From the NCBI GenBank assembly GCA_964599655.1, contig CAZRGV010000004.1, forward strand, positions 31,692 through 95,691: a stretch of 64,000 nt of DNA. The letters are read 5' to 3'. Both the position numbers and the translations under genes were made by a program. Positions within the stretch are counted from its first letter, which is position 1; each line of letters starts with the position of its first letter. The notes beneath the pieces are model-generated. The model worked only from the letters and a program-made list of their open reading frames with translations. It ran no database searches and had not been told where the DNA came from. This stretch comes from CAZRGV01 sp964599655. Lineage in GTDB: Bacteria; Planctomycetota; Planctomycetia; Isosphaerales; Isosphaeraceae. Shown here piece by piece: positions 63,040 to 64,000 of this stretch.

Positions 63040-64000
63040 TCAGTCCCAGGCGCTCGAGCTGACCACCTCGCCGCCATTGCGGCTGCCGATCTGGGCGTAA
63101 CTGACCCGGTTGATGCTGTTCTTCAGGAAATGGACCGAGCCATCCGCGAACGCGAAGTTCGCCCCGCCAGGGTGCTGGCTCTTGAAGCCCTTGTTCGCGT
63201 AGCTGAAGCGGCACTGCCAGACCGTGCTTCCGAACGACGCGTTGCAGCCGGGATACTGCCCCGGCGTGCCCGAGGAATTCCAGTTCAACGGGATCGTCAC
63301 GCCAGCCGTGCAGCCATTGAACATGTAGAAGTTATTGTCGGCCGTTTGGTACGGAAGCACCTCGCCGACCATGAGCGTGTTGCTCGTGCCATCGGTGACG
63401 CTGGCGATGTTCACCGTCTGGAGCGTTCGGTAGTCGAAGAATCCGCGCAACATGCCGCCGATTCCGCTGAACGAGTAGTTCGTGCCCCAGAATCCGGGCC
63501 AGCCGATGTTCTGGAAGCCGGGCAGGGTCGTGCCCGGAGGCGTTTCCCAGGGATTGGCGCCGCTGAGCGGGTAGATGGCGTAGTTGTCGCCGAAGCTGCC
63601 CGCGTAGTTCGAAACCGGGACCACCGAGGCCATCTGGCCGGTGAAGGGACTGATCGGCGGGTTCGCCGGCGGATACTGGCCGTTGGGAACACCAAACGGC
63701 ATGAAACCATTTTGATTTTTGCCGTCGGACGGGCACAACCACGTGTTCGGCAGCGTCATCCACGCTGTGTAACCCGCCGGGCTGCTCATGCTGATGGCGA
63801 AGTTGATCGAGTTGTAGACCGGCAGTTGTTCCATCTGCGGCAGGATCAGGGCGCGCCAGCTCAGGCCGTTGGAATTGATGGCCCAGGGCGCGCCGTTGAC
63901 GAGGATCGATCCCGGCGGGAACGACCCGAACTGGTGGTGGTCTTTCTGCAACGCCAGGCCGATCTGCTTGAGGTTGTTGGTGCACTGGGCGCGGCGAGCG
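63040..64000 (-). CDS. DUF1559 secreted protein, 5' end outside the window
   Basis: The C-terminal 319 residues of a DUF1559 protein, a planctomycete family with a type II pseudopilin-like N-terminus (not visible here). The frame is open to the window edge and begins ARRAQCTNNLKQIGLALQKD, the conserved DUF1559 block, followed by FGSFPPGSILVNG, NTLMVGEVLPYQ and the C-terminal HPGGANFAFADGSVHFLKN. A prepilin-type processing site should lie upstream of 64000. The family is thought to be surface exposed. The lipoprotein gene follows 177 nt downstream on the same strand. Confidence 0.9.
   Translation of the reverse strand, partial: ARRAQCTNNLKQIGLALQKDHHQFGSFPPGSILVNGAPWAINSNGLSWRALILPQMEQLPVYNSINFAISMSSPAGYTAWMTLPNTWLCPSDGKNQNGFMPFGVPNGQYPPANPPISPFTGQMASVVPVSNYAGSFGDNYAIYPLSGANPWETPPGTTLPGFQNIGWPGFWGTNYSFSGIGGMLRGFFDYRTLQTVNIASVTDGTSNTLMVGEVLPYQTADNNFYMFNGCTAGVTIPLNWNSSGTPGQYPGCNASFGSTVWQCRFSYANKGFKSQHPGGANFAFADGSVHFLKNSINRVSYAQIGSRNGGEVVSSSAWD

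Overview
The window (high GC) looks like a chromosomal contig from a planctomycete, most likely of the Isosphaeraceae type (Singulisphaera/Paludisphaera-like). The reasons are family content: two very large PVC-type proteins combining a propeller, HEAT repeats and a CxxCH cytochrome; a sulfatase together with a formylglycine-generating enzyme; a DUF1559 secreted protein; a (2Fe-2S) ferredoxin; and many GTG starts. No rRNA, tRNA, CRISPR, phage or IS element was recognised. Seven runs of N sit inside genes. At least four of them shift the reading frame, so their length is only nominal and the gene models across them are joined by homology.

Layout. 1-9.4 kb: an edge fragment and a formylglycine-generating enzyme (minus strand), then a plus-strand operon of two large cytochrome-type proteins and two amidohydrolases with 4-nt overlaps. 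9.4-13.1 kb: minus-strand sulfatase, MCE-OmpA-like protein and MlaE-type permease. 13.3-16.4 kb: a secreted thioredoxin-like gene with an in-frame TGA (candidate selenoprotein), a rhomboid protease, a degenerate LDH2-like protein and an unknown. 16.8-21.2 kb: beta-CASP nuclease, MazG-like hydrolase, then a TadE/TadG-like pair and a secreted protein. 21.3-24.0 kb: trpA, a broken trpB and a small membrane protein. 24.3-29.9 kb: the glycine cleavage set gcvT-gcvH-gcvPA-gcvPB and a lipoate-ligase-like protein. 30.2-36.7 kb: FHA protein, MoxR ATPase, DUF3365 haem protein, NsrR-like regulator, MFS transporter, polytopic membrane protein. 36.8-44.4 kb: a minus-strand run of four signalling proteins ending in an unknown and a SpoA/SctQ-like protein. 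44.7-47.3 kb: ferredoxin, panC, panD, lgt. 47.4-52.5 kb: coiled-coil membrane protein, metallophosphoesterase, PAS-GAF-receiver protein. 52.7-64 kb: isochorismatase-like hydrolase, HAD hydrolase, aminotransferase, giant AsmA-like protein, secreted and HEAT proteins, lipoprotein, DUF1559 protein.

How genes work together. The glycine cleavage genes form a coherent C1 module: T, H and both halves of P are present, and the downstream ligase-fold protein could attach or transfer the lipoate that GcvH needs. panC and panD are translationally coupled. The formylglycine-generating enzyme keeps both active-site cysteines and the nearby sulfatase is the Cys type, so they are plausible enzyme and substrate. 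MCE, MlaE and AsmA-like proteins point to envelope lipid transport. The receiver/kinase run leading into a SpoA protein suggests signalling coupled to a secretion-type ring protein.

The most interesting points are: (1) the candidate selenoprotein at 13286-13843 with a C-Y-R-U motif and a hairpin just after the TGA; and (2) a dispersed palindromic repeat found three times, each time containing the stop codon of the gene before it.
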